From assembly GCA_017557195.1 (NCBI GenBank), contig JAFZAL010000163.1, positions 1 through 53,218 of the forward strand: DNA of 53,218 nucleotides, written 5' to 3'. Each line of letters opens with the position of its first letter. The stretch's first letter is position 1. Below the pieces are notes generated by a model. It did no database searches. It saw only the letters and a program-made list of their open reading frames with translations, and was not told where the DNA came from. The position numbers were made by a program, and so were the translations under genes. Shown piece after piece: positions 26,943-34,673 of this stretch. The stretch comes from Thermoguttaceae bacterium. GTDB lineage: Bacteria; Planctomycetota; Planctomycetia; Pirellulales; Thermoguttaceae.

Positions 26943-27620
26943 ATGAGTTCCGAAAAACAAGTCCTGGCGTCCTCGCCGATTCCGCTGTCGAGATACGCGC
27001 TTTTTGCCGCTGTTGCGGCAGGCGGGGTGGCGGCGGATTTGTATTCCAAATGGCTGGTTTTCGCCAGGCTGGGAATGCCGGGAGAATACGTTCCGACTGC
27101 GCCGACGGCGTCCAAAATGACGTCCGTCTGGTGGCTGTGGGACAACGTAGTCGGATTTCAAACCAGCCTCAACGAGGGCGCGCTGTTCGGCATGGGACAG
27201 GGAATGATTCCTCTGTTTACCATTATGTCGTTTTTGGCAATCGCGTTCCTGATTGCGTGGCTGACGTGGTTTCGCGGCGCCCAATCCCGATTTATAACGA
27301 TTATTGCCGGCATGATGACGGCGGGAATCCTGGGCAACCTGTACGACCGAATAGGGCTTCATCACCTGATTTGGAACTATCGCGGCGAACTGCACGAAGT
27401 CGGTCAGCCGGTTTACGCCGTTCGAGACTGGATTCTGGTCATGATCGGCGACTGGCCCTGGCCCAACTTCAACATTGCGGATTCCTTGCTGGTCGTTAGC
27501 GTTTCGCTGTTGTTTATTGCAACAATTTTTTGTCCAAAATGGATTGACGTCAATAAATCCAGTCAGAATGCCGTCGAGAACGACGCTCAAAAAGCAGCCA
27601 ATCCCGAAAAACAAGTTTGA
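26943..27620 (+). CDS. lspA: Lipoprotein signal peptidase (signal peptidase II)
   Basis: The 225-residue inner-membrane aspartyl protease removes signal peptides from lipidated prolipoproteins. The conserved LspA blocks are in order: DLYSKW, TSLNEGALFGM, GNLYDR with catalytic Asp135, and FNIADS with catalytic Asp180. Four membrane helices are visible. It is longer than the usual 160-170 residues because of an insertion between helices 1 and 2, a loop at 140-172 (ELHEVGQPVYAVRDW) and a polar C-terminal tail. RNase PH follows 55 bp later on the same strand. Confidence 0.93.
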   Translation: MSSEKQVLASSPIPLSRYALFAAVAAGGVAADLYSKWLVFARLGMPGEYVPTAPTASKMTSVWWLWDNVVGFQTSLNEGALFGMGQGMIPLFTIMSFLAIAFLIAWLTWFRGAQSRFITIIAGMMTAGILGNLYDRIGLHHLIWNYRGELHEVGQPVYAVRDWILVMIGDWPWPNFNIADSLLVVSVSLLFIATIFCPKWIDVNKSSQNAVENDAQKAANPEKQV

Positions 27621-27675
27621 AAATTTAATAATTTTAGATAAATAATAGTTTATTTTTTGAACAAATTTGCGATCC

Positions 27676-28395
27676 ATGCGTATAGATAACAGAAAGGTTG
27701 ACGAGCTTCGGTCGGTGAAGGTAGTTCGTCGGTTTACGAAGACGTCAGCCGGCAGCGTTTTGATTAGCGCGGGGGACACGGTGGTCCTGTGTACAGCCAG
27801 TATAGCAACGGAGTTGCCGGGCTGGATTAAGCCAGAGGAAGGCAAGGGCTGGATTACAGCCGAGTACAATATGCTTCCCGGCAGTACTCCAACCCGGAAA
27901 AAGCGCGATCGCGACGGTCATTTAGACGGTCGCAGCGCCGAAATTCAGCGTCTTATCGGTCGTTCGCTCCGCGCAACGCTTGACCGGGTCGCTTTGGGCC
28001 CTCGGCTGATAACGCTGGATTGCGACGTCCTTCAGGCGGACGGCGGAACCAGAACTCTTTCCATAACCGGGGCGATGATTGCTCTGATTGACGCCTTGGC
28101 TACAATTCCAGACTTGGCGTCTTTTCCTCTGACTGATTCTGTTTCTGCGGTCAGCGTTGGTCTGATTGATTCTGCGCCGATGTTGGACTTGTGCTATCAG
28201 GAAGACGTTCGGGCGGAAGTTGACATGAACGTCGCCATGACGGGTTCCGGCAAGTTCATCGAGGTTCAGGGGACGGGCGAACACGCTCTGTTCGACAGAA
28301 GCCAGCTCAACGAACTGCTCAACCTGGCGGAAAAGGGATGTCGGGAACTGACCCAAATTCAGAAAGACGCCCTTGGCGCGGACTGGCCGTTTTAA
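27676..28395 (+). CDS. rph: Ribonuclease PH
   Basis: The 239-residue phosphorolytic exoribonuclease trims tRNA 3' ends. It matches family length and signatures: MRIDNRKVDELR, GWITAEYNMLPGSTPTR, GRSAEIQRLIGRSLRA, DCDVLQADGGTRTLSITGA and GTGEHALFDR. The ATG at 27676 is preferred over an upstream TTG. No downstream rdgB is attached; instead a small exported-protein gene follows after 78 bp. Confidence 0.97.
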   Translation: MRIDNRKVDELRSVKVVRRFTKTSAGSVLISAGDTVVLCTASIATELPGWIKPEEGKGWITAEYNMLPGSTPTRKKRDRDGHLDGRSAEIQRLIGRSLRATLDRVALGPRLITLDCDVLQADGGTRTLSITGAMIALIDALATIPDLASFPLTDSVSAVSVGLIDSAPMLDLCYQEDVRAEVDMNVAMTGSGKFIEVQGTGEHALFDRSQLNELLNLAEKGCRELTQIQKDALGADWPF

Positions 28396-28473
28396 CCTGT
28401 TTTGAAATCATTGAAAAATTAAACTTCGGTTTACAAATAATTATTCCTACTATCGATACAAGGAGATCAAACC

Positions 28474-28818
28474 ATGAAAAAGATTCTTGCAGCAATGATT
28501 GCCGTCATGCTCTGCGCGGCTCTGTGCAGCTCTGCGATGGCACAGGGACCTCATCGCGGACCTGGTCCGGGCTACCGTCCGGGACCTGCGCCCCATCCCG
28601 CTCCCGCTCCGGGTTACCGTCCGGGACCCGCGCCTTATCGCCCCGTTCCGCCGCCGCCCGCTCCGCGCTATTATCGTCCGCTGCCGCCGCCTCCGGCACC
28701 CGCTCCGGTTGTCGTTCCGCTGCCCGCGCCTGCGCCGCTGTACACGCCTGGGTATTATTATCCTCGATCCGGCATTTATCTCAACACGCCCAACGTTGGA
28801 ATTTCCATTGGACTGTAA
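28474..28818 (+). CDS. Small exported proline/glycine-rich protein, paralog 3
   Basis: The 114-residue protein has the same signal peptide type as the genes at 14491 and 15185 (MKKILAAMIAVMLCAALCSSAMA). A Pro/Gly/Arg-rich body follows (GPGYRPGPAP and similar), with a Tyr/Pro stretch, and the family's strand-like end GIYLNTPNVGISIGL. AAGGAG is well placed. The promoter and leader differ from the other two copies, so it is probably expressed independently. Function unknown. Confidence 0.83.
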   Translation: MKKILAAMIAVMLCAALCSSAMAQGPHRGPGPGYRPGPAPHPAPAPGYRPGPAPYRPVPPPPAPRYYRPLPPPPAPAPVVVPLPAPAPLYTPGYYYPRSGIYLNTPNVGISIGL

Positions 28819-28867
28819 AGCGCTTGCAAGACAGACTGACTGAAACGCATCTACCCTGATGTAATGA

Positions 28868-28905
28868 AAACAGGCGAATCGTTTTTTGCGGTTCGCCTGT
28901 TATGT
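28868..28905. terminator. Terminator between paralog 3 and the ESCRT-like cluster
   Basis: AACAGGCGAA and TTCGCCTGTT form a 10-bp stem around a T-rich loop. It lies between convergent genes and can serve both. Confidence 0.75.
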
Positions 28906-28920
28906 TTATAGAGACCGGGG

Positions 28921-30354
28921 TTATCTAATCACCTCAAATTCCAGACATCCCGCTCCCCACGATTGCGGGTCCATATCTTTGAGCTTGTTGATCGTCTCCT
29001 GGACTTTGTCATAGGAGAGACAGGGTAAAGCTGTCAAGTCGCCGGTTTCTTCTATATTGAACAAAGGCTCTTGTGTAACGATAACGTAAACGCCCTCTAA
29101 ACCGGAAGTTGAATTCTCTACAAAAGAACCAGCGTCGAGATCCGGCATGAAGGATTCAGGGAATCTGTATTGAACGCCCTGCTCTGCTGAAACAAAAATC
29201 GTATCAGACCCGGTTAAAGAATTGGGAACTAAAATCGTCATTTTTCCGCTGGTTCCCAAATTGAGAATTGTAACATATCCGGATTTTGAACAGACCAGCG
29301 AAAAATCTAACGACTCTCCCTGACGAAGCGTATTCCATTCTCCGAGAACGCCCTGATAGAAAAGCGAACTGGCAGAAATGGCTGTGTTTTTCATTTCGAC
29401 GCCGCAAATTTCCGCCTGATTTTTCATCAGAATGCTGAAGTCAACTGCAATGTTTTTTTCCTTGACAGAAAGCGTCGGCCATTTATTTGAATGCGCCATT
29501 GCAATGCGTTCTTCGTCCAGCTTTCTCTGATGTTCCAGCCTGGCTTTTCGTTCTTCTTCCTCAATACGTCTTTGATAAGCAGCCTCTTGATTGAGACGTT
29601 CCTGTTCTTTATTTTTGATTTCCAGCTCTGTGAGACGAACCTGCTCGCGCATGGTTTCCATTTTCGCTTCGTGTTCCGCTTTATTTTGGGCGGTGATCCT
29701 TCTGTGTTTCTCTTCCTCAAGCTCTTTTTGCCGTTTTGCGAGTTCTTCCTGAAGACGCTTTTCTTCCGAGGGCGAGTTCCCTTCGACTGATTCGACAAAT
29801 TCCAGACTTGTCCCCTCGACATATTTCGCTGCCATTGGAGCAAAATAATATCGATGCAGAGCCGCTGCAATTGTCGCTCCCGTCAGACCCGTTTTCCAGT
29901 TGTCGAGATTGAGTTTGTGCGCTTCCACCTGCAAAACGTTATAGAACGGCGCTTCCCAAAGGTCGCACAGACTGTCTTCCGTCAATTCTGTATTTTCAGA
30001 GATGCGTTTGGCGTGACGTCTGAAAAAACATTCCGGATTCGTAATCTTGACAGCGGCTTTGGCGTTGACGGTAAGCGTATTGCCGTCGGCAAGCGTTAAT
30101 TCTTCAAAATGAAGATTAACGTAAAAAAGCGACTGCGTGATTTTATAGACGGTGTCGCCGGCTTTGAGCGCGCTTCTCGCCTCCTCCTTTGACAAAAGCC
30201 ACAGCTTGCTTTGCTTGTCCGGGATTTCTTCTTCCAGAATAAACCAGTTGTTTTCGGAATCGGAAAGGTAGTCGGACAGTATTTTAGGTCGTTTAAAAAA
30301 CAGACCAAACAACCCCAGGTTTGGCAGCGTCAGTTTTTTTGAAATGGAAGCCAT
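28921..30354 (-). CDS. Band-7/SPFH-like coiled-coil protein with DUF4384-like C-terminus
   Basis: The 477-residue protein has three parts. Residues ~1-180 resemble a Band-7/SPFH-like beta-rich domain (GDTVYKITQSLFYVNLHFEEL; NAKAAVKITNPECFF; FYNVLQVEAHKLNLDNW). Residues ~195-285 form a long charged coiled coil (EEKRLQEELAKRQKELEEEK). The C-terminus (~295-465) looks like a DUF4384-type domain (GYVTILNLGTSGKMTILVPN; GVYVIVTQEPLFNIEE). No membrane helix is present. SPFH proteins form oligomeric scaffolds on membranes and partner PspA-type ESCRT-III proteins in other bacteria. It is the last gene of the cluster. Domain calls are by eye. Confidence 0.7.
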   Translation of the reverse strand: MASISKKLTLPNLGLFGLFFKRPKILSDYLSDSENNWFILEEEIPDKQSKLWLLSKEEARSALKAGDTVYKITQSLFYVNLHFEELTLADGNTLTVNAKAAVKITNPECFFRRHAKRISENTELTEDSLCDLWEAPFYNVLQVEAHKLNLDNWKTGLTGATIAAALHRYYFAPMAAKYVEGTSLEFVESVEGNSPSEEKRLQEELAKRQKELEEEKHRRITAQNKAEHEAKMETMREQVRLTELEIKNKEQERLNQEAAYQRRIEEEERKARLEHQRKLDEERIAMAHSNKWPTLSVKEKNIAVDFSILMKNQAEICGVEMKNTAISASSLFYQGVLGEWNTLRQGESLDFSLVCSKSGYVTILNLGTSGKMTILVPNSLTGSDTIFVSAEQGVQYRFPESFMPDLDAGSFVENSTSGLEGVYVIVTQEPLFNIEETGDLTALPCLSYDKVQETINKLKDMDPQSWGAGCLEFEVIR

Positions 30355-30414
30355 GACTGCAAAAGGTTAAGGTACAGACCGCATCCGGTCTGAGAACGTA
30401 CTGAACGAATGAGT

Positions 30415-31311
30415 TTATTCTTCTTCGAGTTTTCGGGCGAAGTCCAAAATCAGAAGATTATAGATGCCGTCAGCGACAATCAAGCCAATGAAAACCAGCG
30501 TTGAGATTGTATTAGCGAAGTTCGGCGGCATGATAAAATACAATGCAATCGCGCCAATAACTGTATACAGAACGAGCGTAAATGCGTTGGTTCTGTTGGA
30601 ACGTTTGGCGGCAGCCGACTTGAGGAAACCGATTGTAACAATCGGGAAGATCAAAACAGCCAGAACCCAGATCAGCAGTCTGTGCGGCCAGTTGAGATTT
30701 CGGAACCTGTCCAGAGACGATTCTGTTACTTCTGCGACGTTTTTCTTTTTCAGCGAAGCGTTATTGCAGACGTTTTCATAGATGATTGATCCGTCCTGAC
30801 CGATGAGATAATATTTAATCTCGCCGCTGACAATGCCGGCTGCTTTTTCGATATTGGCAACGCCCCAAATAGCCGCATCCGCGCCTCGGGCTTTGGCGTA
30901 CTTGCCCAGCTTGACGGCTTTGTCTGCGTTGAGATCTTCCGCTTTTGAACTGAGCGGCAAATTGAGCGCGTCGCTGACTTTTTCCAGCGCGCTTTTATCC
31001 ATAACGTAGACGCCGTCGTTCGCCTGTTTTCGAATCGCTTCTGAAATGTATCCAGACGGGTCGGCGCTGAATCGGGCGATTGCAACGGATGTAACGTCGC
31101 CTTTGTGATCGTAAATATCAGAAACAATTGGTTCGGCGGCGGCGTCTACCCAGCGGGCGAAAGTAACATCCAATGTCGGGCGGGCGGGTCCGTATTTCGT
31201 CCAGCCTAACGCCGCCAGATATCCGACGGCAACAAGACCTAAAACGGTAAAGAACAAAGAACGACGCTGTCCGAAACCGTTAACATTGACTGTAACAGGA
31301 TTGTCTGCCAT
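30415..31311 (-). CDS. Membrane protein with CsgG/LpoB-like soluble domain
   Basis: The 298-residue protein has one membrane helix near the N-terminus (FFTVLGLVAVGYLAALGW). A soluble domain of about 160 residues resembles the CsgG/LpoB-type fold (VAIARFSADPSGYISEAI; VYVMDKSALEKVSDAL; ARGADAAIWGVANIE). Three C-terminal helices start about residue 205 (LLIWVLAVLIFPIVTIGF and two more). The soluble part is predicted periplasmic. It lies 67 nt after the winged-helix gene and 60 nt before the Band-7-like gene. A likely role is the membrane anchor or sensor of the ESCRT-like machine; this is inference. Confidence 0.7.
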   Translation of the reverse strand: MADNPVTVNVNGFGQRRSLFFTVLGLVAVGYLAALGWTKYGPARPTLDVTFARWVDAAAEPIVSDIYDHKGDVTSVAIARFSADPSGYISEAIRKQANDGVYVMDKSALEKVSDALNLPLSSKAEDLNADKAVKLGKYAKARGADAAIWGVANIEKAAGIVSGEIKYYLIGQDGSIIYENVCNNASLKKKNVAEVTESSLDRFRNLNWPHRLLIWVLAVLIFPIVTIGFLKSAAAKRSNRTNAFTLVLYTVIGAIALYFIMPPNFANTISTLVFIGLIVADGIYNLLILDFARKLEEE

Positions 31312-31378
31312 GATTCTGTTTCCTCAATAAAGCGTGTAACGAAATAAACCGTATAACAAATCGTTGATTAAATTGACT

Positions 31379-31801
31379 CTACTTGCGTTTGACAATTGTC
31401 AGACATTCTTTTCCGGTAGAGTCGACGGCTGCATCTTCAAAATAATAGTCCGACGTCTGAACCAGAATCTGGAAAACGTCTTCCACCTGAGAAACGCTCA
31501 TTTTTAACTCGTTGGCGACGTCGACAGAACGGATGTTGCCAAAACCGCTGTGCTTTGAGCGCTTGTCAACCTCCGCTTTGACGCGGCGAATTCTGGTTGG
31601 CTTGTCCCAGACGTATCCCGATTCGGCAAACAGACGCCGATGGTCAGGCGTATCGGCGGAAACCAGCGATTCATTGAATGGAGAGCGGATAACGACTTGT
31701 CCGGGAAAAAGAATTTTGCCGTTGCAGGCGTCAACCGCTTCCGTTTGCAATTCAATCAAATAATCGTCAAAGTGAGAATCTGATAATGCGGAATTACTCA
31801 T
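31379..31801 (-). CDS. Small winged-helix-like protein of the ESCRT-like cluster
   Basis: The 140-residue protein has a C-terminal helix-turn-helix-like stretch (IRSVDVANELKMSVSQVEDV) followed by a possible wing (DYYFEDAAVDSTGKECLTIV). Its start overlaps the 3' end of the Vps4-like gene by 8 nt and has a good ribosome-binding site (AAGGAAACAA), indicating translational coupling. ESCRT-II subunits are winged-helix proteins that recruit ESCRT-III, so a similar adaptor role is possible, but a DNA-binding regulator of the operon is equally possible. Confidence 0.7.
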   Translation of the reverse strand: MSNSALSDSHFDDYLIELQTEAVDACNGKILFPGQVVIRSPFNESLVSADTPDHRRLFAESGYVWDKPTRIRRVKAEVDKRSKHSGFGNIRSVDVANELKMSVSQVEDVFQILVQTSDYYFEDAAVDSTGKECLTIVKRK

Positions 31802-32903
31802 TTGTTTCCTTTTGCCAATCGAGGTATTTCTGAACCTGAGCCTTTGTAACGCTTGGCGGCGTGGACTTGAACGAGTCGTTCAGGTCGCTGAACAGCAGCG
31901 TCTGCGTCTGTTGGGGGTCGTCAATAAGACGGCTGATGGCTTTCTTTTTGGCGCGTTCGCAGATGCCTTTGATGTCGGCGCCGGAATAGCCCTCAGACTG
32001 TCGGGCGAAATCGTCCAGCTTGATATACGGATCCAACGGAACTCCCTTGAGGTTGAGTTTGAAAATCGCCAGTCGGGCGCCTTCGTCCGGAAGCCCAACG
32101 TAAATGCGTTTGCCAAATCGCCCAGGACGCAAAACTGCCGGGTCAATGTCCCAAGGGTTGTTAGTTCCACCCAAAAGCAGAAGCGTGTTTTTGCGTTCCT
32201 TCAAGCCGTCGGCAAGAATGAGAAAGTCTGTAACAGGACTGACTCTGTCTTCTGCCGAACGCTTTTTCAAAATCGATTCCGCTTCGTCGATGAAAATGAC
32301 AGAGCATTTGTGCTCGTCCGCCGCTTCAAACAGACGCCGCATGTTCTTTTCGGTTTCGCCGACGTATTTGTCTTTGATTTGCGACCCGCTGACGGAAAAG
32401 AACGCCGCGTCCAGTTCTCCGGCAACCGCTTTGGCGATAAACGTTTTTCCTGTGCCCGGAGGGCCGAAAAGCAGAATCCCGCCGCCGGCGGCAATTCCAA
32501 ACGTTTTGTACAGTTCCGGATGCTTGATCGCGTTGCCGATATCCTCTCGCAAAGCCTGTTTGACATCTTCCAACCCAGCGACGTCGTCCAGCTTGACGTT
32601 TGGTTTGTCGCGAACAAGCCATTCTTCGCCCAGACTGGAGCTGTTTTCTGAATCGGATTTCCCGTCCGCTGTAATTGTCGCGGTTTTGCCGATCTGCTTT
32701 TTGATGCTTTTAGCCGTGTCGAGCAAACTGTTGGCGTCTTCGACGTAGGCGTCTGAAACCTCGCCGTCCGTTTGACGCGCCAGCTGAAGACCGTATTCCG
32801 CCGCCTTGACGGTATGAGCAAACGCCAAGGCAAAGTCACGCTTGTCCAGCGCAGCGACAGCGGCGTCTTCATGCTCTTTCTTTTTGTCTGACAGGAAACT
32901 CAT
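31794..32903 (-). CDS. Vps4-like AAA+ ATPase with MIT-like N-terminal domain
   Basis: The 369-residue protein starts with three predicted helices (~5-72; ALDKRDFALAFAHTVKAAEY) that look like a MIT domain, joined by a linker to one classic AAA module. The motifs are Walker A GPPGTGKT (147-154), aromatic pore loop KYVGETEK (179-186), Walker B IFIDE (203-207), sensor-1 Asn at 248-249, arginine fingers in LRPGRFGKRIYVGLPDEGAR and YSGADI. The end FKSTPPSVTKAQVQKYLDW matches the C-terminal helix typical of Vps4/CdvC. The RPGRF form is closer to Cdc48/FtsH than to the RRRF of eukaryotic Vps4. Vps4 disassembles ESCRT-III polymers. Start abuts the stop of the ESCRT-III-like gene. Confidence 0.85.
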   Translation of the reverse strand: MSFLSDKKKEHEDAAVAALDKRDFALAFAHTVKAAEYGLQLARQTDGEVSDAYVEDANSLLDTAKSIKKQIGKTATITADGKSDSENSSSLGEEWLVRDKPNVKLDDVAGLEDVKQALREDIGNAIKHPELYKTFGIAAGGGILLFGPPGTGKTFIAKAVAGELDAAFFSVSGSQIKDKYVGETEKNMRRLFEAADEHKCSVIFIDEAESILKKRSAEDRVSPVTDFLILADGLKERKNTLLLLGGTNNPWDIDPAVLRPGRFGKRIYVGLPDEGARLAIFKLNLKGVPLDPYIKLDDFARQSEGYSGADIKGICERAKKKAISRLIDDPQQTQTLLFSDLNDSFKSTPPSVTKAQVQKYLDWQKETNE

Positions 32904-33554
32904 TTACTTCTCCGAGGATTCGTTAAGAATGGCGTCCATTTTTGCCTGCACGTCGTTGATTGAGGCTTTGGTTTTGGTTGTAACGTCTTTAGCTCCGCCG
33001 ATATCCAGCGCGACTTCTCCCTGAAGGGAATTGAACAGCGAGTCAACGTCTGGAATGATGTCGGTTTCTTTGACGGACATGCCGTTAATATTCTTTTCAA
33101 AGTTCTTTTCCCACATCCGATCCAGCTCAGCGCCGTCGAGGAGTTTTTCGTCGATGTTGTCCATGGCGTCGGCAATGGCGTCAACGTCGACTGTTACAAC
33201 CTGGTTAATCGCTTCCATGGCTTCAGCAAAAACGTTATTGACGTCAAGCATTTTCAGACGGGTGAGGTAATTCTGGAACACCCATTTCCGCTTTTCGAGC
33301 TGGTAAATCTGGACTTCAATGGCGCGAAACTTTTGCAGGGAGAGCATAGCCGCCGCCTTCTGACCGATTGAAGCCGCTTTTTTGGCGTCGTCCCAAGACT
33401 TGAGTTTGTCTTTCGTCAGTTCATTGATTGCCGAATTGACCGTGTCGACAGCGTCTTCCGCTTTGGTAAAGGCGCGGCGCTGACGGCGTCGGAGTTCTTT
33501 ATCGCGTTCCTGTTTGGTTTTGAACAGATTGCTGAATGATTCACTTATTCCCAT
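32904..33554 (-). CDS. ESCRT-III (Snf7/CHMP)-like coiled-coil protein with C-terminal MIM1-like motif
   Basis: The 216-residue protein has a basic N-terminal half (residues 12-33, KTKQERDKELRRRQRRAF) and a helical hairpin containing KKAASIGQKAAAMLSLQKFR and EVQIYQLEKRK (58-90), the pattern of ESCRT-III core helices. An acidic C-terminal half (DVDAIADAMDNIDEKLLDGA, 123-142) matches the region before alpha5 in CHMP proteins. The extreme C-terminus DVQAKMDAIL (201-210) resembles a MIM1, the helix bound by the MIT domain of Vps4. It does not resemble PspA at its N-terminus. Stop codon abuts the ATPase start; AAGGAG precedes its own start. Confidence 0.8.
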   Translation of the reverse strand: MGISESFSNLFKTKQERDKELRRRQRRAFTKAEDAVDTVNSAINELTKDKLKSWDDAKKAASIGQKAAAMLSLQKFRAIEVQIYQLEKRKWVFQNYLTRLKMLDVNNVFAEAMEAINQVVTVDVDAIADAMDNIDEKLLDGAELDRMWEKNFEKNINGMSVKETDIIPDVDSLFNSLQGEVALDIGGAKDVTTKTKASINDVQAKMDAILNESSEK

Positions 33555-33618
33555 TGTGGAATTCTCCTTGAATGTGAGGGGGACATGTAAAGTGTGCGAG
33601 TGGAACAGGTTGCCTGAA

Positions 33619-34353
33619 CTATTCTTCCAACTGCTCCGGCTTGGATTCGAGCGGTTTTTCCGTTGTTGTTACCGGGTCGATTTCTTTATGAAGCGCTTTG
33701 AGCTGTGCTTCCAGGGCGCTGACTTCTTCGTTTGTGGGCGCTTCGATTTTTTTCGGCGCCTCTGTATGCGGCAGAACCGGTTCCGGCGTCTTTTCAGGCG
33801 TAACAGGAGCGGTTTCGCCGTGAAGTTGAGCCAGCTTGGCGTTTAAATCGACAGCTTGTTCTTTTTCTGCTGCTGAATACCCAACTTTTTCCAAACGATT
33901 CAGCTCGCGGTCTTGAAGTTGAAGTTCCTTGACGTTGTCTAATAAATCCATTGTCAAAGTTTCCAATTGCTCAGAATCCAGGTCCGATTCAAGAGCTGTT
34001 CGATATTCTTTGTATTTGCTGATAACAGTTTGGAGAGAACTGATATTTCTGAAAATCAAATCGCGCATTCCGGACGTTGATTCAAACGTCTTGAAGAGCG
34101 AAAGAATCTCCATTTCTGTAATTTCACGAATCTTCCCGGTTTGGGAATCGCGTTCCATTTCTTTGCAGAGAATCTCTTCCTGTGTATCCTCAATAGTTCG
34201 TTTGAGGTCTTTGAGTTTGTCTTGTTGGGACTTGAGCTTGTCTTCACACTTTTTGATGTTGGCAGTAATCTCCTGAATCTTTTGGTCGGTTGGATTTTTC
34301 CACAGACCCAGCCATTCCATCAGGCGCCGAAAACCTAAAAAAATCGACAACAT
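33619..34353 (-). CDS. Second ESCRT-III-like coiled-coil protein with two MIM1-like motifs
   Basis: The 244-residue protein begins with an amphipathic, membrane-seeking helix (MLSIFLGFRRLMEWLGLW). Long coiled-coil helices follow at ~22-160 (KKCEDKLKSQQDKLKDLKRT; YKEYRTALESDLDSEQLETL). A Pro/Thr/Glu-rich tail (~180-244) is flanked by two near-identical short helices, LNAKLAQLH (170-178) and LEAQLKALH (214-222), which resemble MIM1 (LxxRLxxL). It is the first gene of the cluster, 64 nt before the Snf7-like gene. An amphipathic N-terminal helix is how Snf7 proteins attach to membranes. Homology to ESCRT-III is inferred from layout and is weaker than for its neighbour. Confidence 0.7.
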   Translation of the reverse strand: MLSIFLGFRRLMEWLGLWKNPTDQKIQEITANIKKCEDKLKSQQDKLKDLKRTIEDTQEEILCKEMERDSQTGKIREITEMEILSLFKTFESTSGMRDLIFRNISSLQTVISKYKEYRTALESDLDSEQLETLTMDLLDNVKELQLQDRELNRLEKVGYSAAEKEQAVDLNAKLAQLHGETAPVTPEKTPEPVLPHTEAPKKIEAPTNEEVSALEAQLKALHKEIDPVTTTEKPLESKPEQLEE

Positions 34354-34411
34354 AACTTCACTTCTCTTTCTTTTGTTGATTTGTTGACGAAAAAAACTCT
34401 TTGTTATTAAT

Positions 34412-34439
34412 ATTTTACAGCCTGTTTTTAGTTTTTCAA
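34412..34439 (-). promoter_or_regulatory. Candidate promoter of the ESCRT-like cluster
   Basis: Minus strand TTGAAA (34439-34434), 16-nt spacer and TAAAAT (34417-34412), about 60 nt before the first gene. Confidence 0.5.
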
Positions 34440-34547
34440 TAGGTTTAAACGAATTTCCAGAAAGATTGTAACCAAAAAAACGAAAAATTTTTCAAGAATT
34501 ACGCAGATAATTCGAGCGCTGTGAAACAATTTATTGTTTACGCAGTC

Positions 34548-34576
34548 TTGCAATTACTCGATGTTTTCTGTATAAT
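34548..34576 (+). promoter_or_regulatory. Promoter of the [FeFe] hydrogenase gene
   Basis: TTGCAA (34548-34553), 17-nt spacer and a perfect TATAAT (34571-34576), diverging from the ESCRT-like cluster. The leader is about 90 nt. Confidence 0.65.
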
Positions 34577-34673
34577 ACGGATAATAACTGAATAGAAACG
34601 ACTGCAGAAACCGCCGATTTTGGCGCGCCCCGTTTCAAATTGCTATTGAATTCAAATTGAAAACGTAACTCCT

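Noticed and set aside
31794..32903. Assignment as FtsH or Cdc48
   Set aside because: There is no membrane segment, no zinc protease domain and only one AAA module; the N-terminal helical domain and the C-terminal helix fit Vps4 better, although the RPGRF sequence is shared with those families.
32904..33554. Assignment as PspA/Vipp1
   Set aside because: The usual PspA N-terminal text (membrane helix followed by the DPEKM/IRLMI-type segment) is missing, and the protein has a C-terminal MIM1-like motif and a Vps4-like partner, so the broader ESCRT-III-like label is used.
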